From NCBI RefSeq assembly GCF_003071345.1, contig NZ_QCYK01000001.1, forward strand, positions 1 to 64,000: 64,000 nt of DNA, read 5' to 3'. The translations under genes were made by a program, and so were the position numbers. This document shows positions 61,439-64,000 of the stretch, one piece after another (within the stretch, counting starts at the first letter, position 1; the number at the start of each line of letters is the position of its first letter). The notes below the pieces were generated by a model, which saw nothing but the letters and a program-made list of their open reading frames with translations, was not told the origin of the DNA and ran no database searches. Source of the stretch: Chitinophaga parva. Lineage in GTDB: Bacteria > Bacteroidota > Bacteroidia > Chitinophagales > Chitinophagaceae.

Positions 61439-61496
61439 GTAAAGTTAACTTTACTTATAGACAAATAAACTTTACAAAAAGTAATCCATACTTTAC
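61439..61496 (-). promoter_or_regulatory. Phased ACTTTAC operator repeats of XRE operon
   Basis: Perfect 16-bp palindrome GTAAAGTTAACTTTAC (61439-61454) plus ACTTTAC copies at 61448, 61469 and 61490, spaced exactly 21 bp (two helical turns). They lie directly upstream of the membrane protein gene, fitting binding sites for the operon's own repressor. Confidence 0.6.
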
Positions 61497-61536
61497 ATAA
61501 TGAATTGAGGATCAACCTGGAAAATTTTAAAAACTA

Positions 61537-61577
61537 AAAGGGGCCGCCTGTTGTTAACAGCAGGCAGCCCCTTTCTT
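61537..61577. terminator. Terminator of aminotransferase gene
   Basis: Stem AAAGGGGC..GCCTGTTG / CAGCAGGC..GCCCCTTT with small loop and A/T-rich flanks. Serves the minus-strand aminotransferase. Confidence 0.75.
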
Positions 61578-61597
61578 CAAGGACAGGCAGTGGATGT

Positions 61598-62692
61598 TTA
61601 TGCGGGGATCTTGCCGGCCCTTACCACAGCGGCAATCAGTTCCAGGGCGGATTGCAGCTTAGGATTGGCCCATTCTGCGCCCAATGCTATGCGCACATAC
61701 TGGTCATCGCCGGTTACGGAAAACTCCACTCCCGGCTGCACGGCAATGTCCTGCGTGAGGCAATAATCTGCCACCTGCTGGCCGGTGAGGTGGGCGCCCA
61801 CGTGCAGCCAGATGTGGAAGCTGCCGGGAAAAAGGGTGAACTCCTGGTCATAGAAGATCTCCGCTGCTTTCTTATACCAGTAAAGGCCTTCCGCCTGTTT
61901 CTGCTGGATGATCTGTTTCAGTTCCTCCCCTTGCATGAGGTGCACGGCAAAATCCTGGAACAGGGCGCAGGTGCTACTGGTGGTAAGGCGCACCATGTTC
62001 TCGATGTTATCCATGATATGTTTTGGATACACCAGGTAAGCCGCTTTTAAAAAGGGATTAAAGTTCTTGGAAAGGCTGTACACATGCACCGTACGTTCCG
62101 GCAGCAACTGCAGGAAAGTAGGTGGCGGTGCGGGATGCAGGAAGCGGTAGGCATCGTCTTCCAGGATATAGGTATCCGGGAAGCGCAGCAACACTTCCGC
62201 AATGGCCTGGCGTCTTTCCAGCGACATCACAGCGCAGGTGGGGTTGTGCACGGTGGGCTGCAGGTAGACCAGTTTTGTGCCCGGCACGGTACTGCGCTGC
62301 TGCAGGTACGCTTCCAGGGCAGCGGGCAGCATGCCTTCTTCATCGCCGGCAATAGGGATGAGGGGAAACCCGAACGTATTGGCTATCATGCGGAAACCGG
62401 TGAAGGTATACGCATCGGTAGCTATTTCCTTTGAAACAGACTGGAACCAGGACAGTACGGTGTACAGGCCGGAGTTGCCGCTGGCAATAGCCATCATGGT
62501 GCTGGTATTGCGCCAGGTATCTGCCGGGAGTTGCAGCCACTGCGCCACTACATCCGCCGTAGCCGCAGGGGGCGGCGGGTTGGGAGGTTGCAGCAGGTGG
62601 TACTTTCTTTCTTCGGGCAGGCCCGCTACGTAACGCTGGAACACGTCCATTTCCGTATGTACCGATGGGTAGTTGAGTCTAAGGTTAAGCAT
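61598..62692 (-). CDS. PLP-dependent aminotransferase class I/II
   Basis: 364 residues from MLNLRLNYPSVHTEM. A fold-type I aminotransferase without the winged-helix domain of MocR regulators. PLP lysine in SLSKNFNPFLKAAYLV, with the DD pair (EDDAYRFLH), NPTC and aromatic stacking positions. The substrate is unknown; the MASGNSGLYT phosphate loop is present. The longer frame to 62716 adds a non-homologous eight-residue N-terminus. Confidence 0.9.
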   Translation of the reverse strand: MLNLRLNYPSVHTEMDVFQRYVAGLPEERKYHLLQPPNPPPPAATADVVAQWLQLPADTWRNTSTMMAIASGNSGLYTVLSWFQSVSKEIATDAYTFTGFRMIANTFGFPLIPIAGDEEGMLPAALEAYLQQRSTVPGTKLVYLQPTVHNPTCAVMSLERRQAIAEVLLRFPDTYILEDDAYRFLHPAPPPTFLQLLPERTVHVYSLSKNFNPFLKAAYLVYPKHIMDNIENMVRLTTSSTCALFQDFAVHLMQGEELKQIIQQKQAEGLYWYKKAAEIFYDQEFTLFPGSFHIWLHVGAHLTGQQVADYCLTQDIAVQPGVEFSVTGDDQYVRIALGAEWANPKLQSALELIAAVVRAGKIPA

Positions 62693-62849
62693 GTGACAGT
62701 CAGCTTGATGGAACAAATACGCAAAGCCCTAAGATAATAAGGAATTAATTAGCAAATGTTGTACAATTGTTCCATCTTGCCATAGCCAGGTTTCCCAGTA
62801 ACAGACCACAACTTACAACACCACATTTCTTCACTTAACATCTACAGTT

Positions 62850-63239
62850 ATGTTTGATCAGATCTTGTCCCTCGTAAAAGAGCAATTGGAAAATCATCCC
62901 CAGGTAGCTGGTGCAGTACCGGCAGACCAAGCCGCTGACGTTCACAATGAAGTGGCGGGCAATATTGTAAGCAGCCTGCAAAACAGCCTGGGTGGCGGTT
63001 TGGGCAGCCTCTCCGAGCTTTTCTCCGGTGGCGGCGCATCCAACATTGCTTCTTCCATGTCTGGTGGCCTCATAGAGCAGCTTACCAGTAAGTTCAACCT
63101 GGACCCTGCCATTGCCAACAACATTGCGGCAGCCGTACCGGGTATCCTGGCGCAGTTTGGCCAGCAGCACGCTGCAAATGGTGGCGAACAGCAGGAAGGC
63201 GGCCTGGGAGGCATGCTGGGTGGCTTGTTTGGGAAGTAA
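62850..63239 (+). CDS. Small Gly-rich protein, DUF937-like
   Basis: 129 residues. Helical N-terminus (MFDQILSLVKEQLENHPQVAG), then a glycine/serine/alanine region (SLGGGLGSLSELFSGGGAS) and a helical repeat FNLDPAIANNIAAAVPGIL, similar to DUF937/YidB-type proteins of unknown role. No signal peptide. Ends GGMLGGLFGK. Isolated, with a terminator after it. Confidence 0.78.
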   Translation: MFDQILSLVKEQLENHPQVAGAVPADQAADVHNEVAGNIVSSLQNSLGGGLGSLSELFSGGGASNIASSMSGGLIEQLTSKFNLDPAIANNIAAAVPGILAQFGQQHAANGGEQQEGGLGGMLGGLFGK

Positions 63240-63296
63240 CGTGTTTGTTATGCAAAAAAACACTAGTACCGGTGCGGGCCTTTGTCCTCACCGGCA

Positions 63297-63327
63297 CGTA
63301 GAGAGAGGCAGTGCCTCTCTTTTTTAA
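63297..63327 (+). terminator. Rho-independent terminator
   Basis: Stem AGAGAGGCA / TGCCTCTCT with minimal loop and a T-run, 60 bp past the DUF937-like gene. Confidence 0.8.
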
Positions 63328-63472
63328 TGCCCGGAAGTATCGCGGCCATGGGAGCGTCTTGTCCCTGCCGGAGAAGGGTATGGCGGCATGACTTGCTTTA
63401 TTTCGAAACAGCCCTTTTGGGTCTTTACTTACATGGTTTCCGGCGCCTTCATTTTACTTATGAGGCTTGCCT

Positions 63473-64000
63473 TTATTTTTCCAGTTCACGGTGTTTCGCC
63501 GGGCTGCGCCCATACCATTTCTTGTACGCGTGGTAAAAGCTGGCTGGCTCCGCGTATCCCAGTAACAGGCTTACTTCCAGCAGGTCATAATCATCGTGGT
63601 GCAGCAGCAGGTGGCACATGCGCCGCTTCAGGTGTTCCCGCACGGCGGCAAAAGATCCTCCTTCATGCCGGAGTCGGCGCTGTAAGGTGCGGGGGGTAAG
63701 GTGGAATGCAGCGGCAGTCTGGGCCAGGTCTGGCAGTAAAGGATTGGCCATGCTGAGTGCCATTTGCTTTACCCGGCTGGTAAAGGAATGGTCTGCTTGC
63801 AATGCTTCCAGCAATTGCAGGTAAGCCGGTAATAATGTTTCAAAGCCCTTGTAAAAGCCCTTGTAATGACGTGGCTTTTGGAGCAGGCCCGCTGTATTAA
63901 AATGCACACGGTACGCCCCCGGGTGCAGGGCCTCCACGGCGGTATCGCCTGCATTGCCGGTTAGCACCGCCAGTTCCCTTGCTATCAACGTCACCACGAA
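63473..64000 (-). CDS. AraC-family transcriptional regulator, C-terminal part (partial)
   Basis: The last ~175 residues are present; the gene runs off the right edge. The C-terminus is an AraC double helix-turn-helix (LAQTAAAFHLTPRTLQRRLRHEGGSFAAVREHLKRRM ... VSLLLGYAEPASFYHAYKKWYGRSPAKHR). The upstream part (YRVHFNTAGLLQ, GFETLLPAYLQLLEAL) resembles the Arabinose_bd (PF12625) sensor type, so the missing part is likely another ~150 residues. Confidence 0.85.
   Translation of the reverse strand, partial: FVVTLIARELAVLTGNAGDTAVEALHPGAYRVHFNTAGLLQKPRHYKGFYKGFETLLPAYLQLLEALQADHSFTSRVKQMALSMANPLLPDLAQTAAAFHLTPRTLQRRLRHEGGSFAAVREHLKRRMCHLLLHHDDYDLLEVSLLLGYAEPASFYHAYKKWYGRSPAKHRELEK

Overview
This window is a chromosome segment of a Bacteroidota bacterium, most likely a Chitinophaga-like member of the Chitinophagaceae. 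The evidence is the short primary sigma factor without region 1.1, promoters of the TTTG - about 19 bp - TAnnTTTG type, absence of Shine-Dalgarno leaders, large C-terminal extensions on S16, and families typical of the phylum (DUF4476, reg-propeller sensor kinases, 7TMR-DISM kinase, DUF1835, START-like protein). No phage, insertion sequence or CRISPR array is visible; most of it is core chromosome, with a few accessory cassettes.

Layout. Positions 1-620: 5' end of a 16S rRNA gene (minus strand) with two tandem promoters. 680-9470: truA, a DUF4476 secreted protein, a biotinyl carrier protein, an M1 aminopeptidase, a DUF1835 protein, and a lemA-TPM-TPM operon. 9.8-16.2 kb: a stand-alone receiver protein, an M20 dipeptidase, an Hsp15-like S4 protein, lysA and a large uncharacterised protein. 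16.4-21 kb: an outer-membrane phosphoesterase / kinase-like / beta-barrel fusion behind an SdiA-regulated-type lipoprotein. 21-26.4 kb: an HD phosphohydrolase fused to a PycTM-like membrane domain, ppk1, a thioredoxin and a beta-CASP nuclease. 26.4-35.4 kb: an orphan propeller sensor kinase, an S41 protease, AraC plus FAD monooxygenase, and a Crp-like regulator followed by AhpD-like and HD enzymes. 35.4-48.4 kb is housekeeping: two tRNA-Glu, gap, pgk, a lytic transglycosylase, gatA, tatA, rplS-trmD-glycosyltransferase-rimM-rpsP, ffh, rpoD and a START-like protein. 48.9-54.6 kb: unknown protein, LptF/G permease, PAP2 phosphatase, GT39 glycosyltransferase, exported superoxide dismutase. 55.1-60.8 kb: a compact five-gene cassette (acyltransferase-like GNAT, ThiF/E1-like protein, 7TMR-DISM kinase, receiver-kinase hybrid, receiver). 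60.7-64 kb: XRE repressor plus membrane protein with phased operator repeats, an aminotransferase, a small Gly-rich protein and a partial AraC regulator.

The best candidates for undescribed biology are (1) the 55.1-60.8 kb cassette, which joins an acyltransferase and an E1-like adenylating protein to a complete phosphorelay; (2) the HD-PycTM fusion just upstream of polyphosphate kinase, with no cyclase nearby; and (3) the outer-membrane protein carrying a phosphoesterase and a HipA/FAM20-like kinase motif set. Many minus/plus promoters can be read directly and share one grammar, which helped decide start codons.
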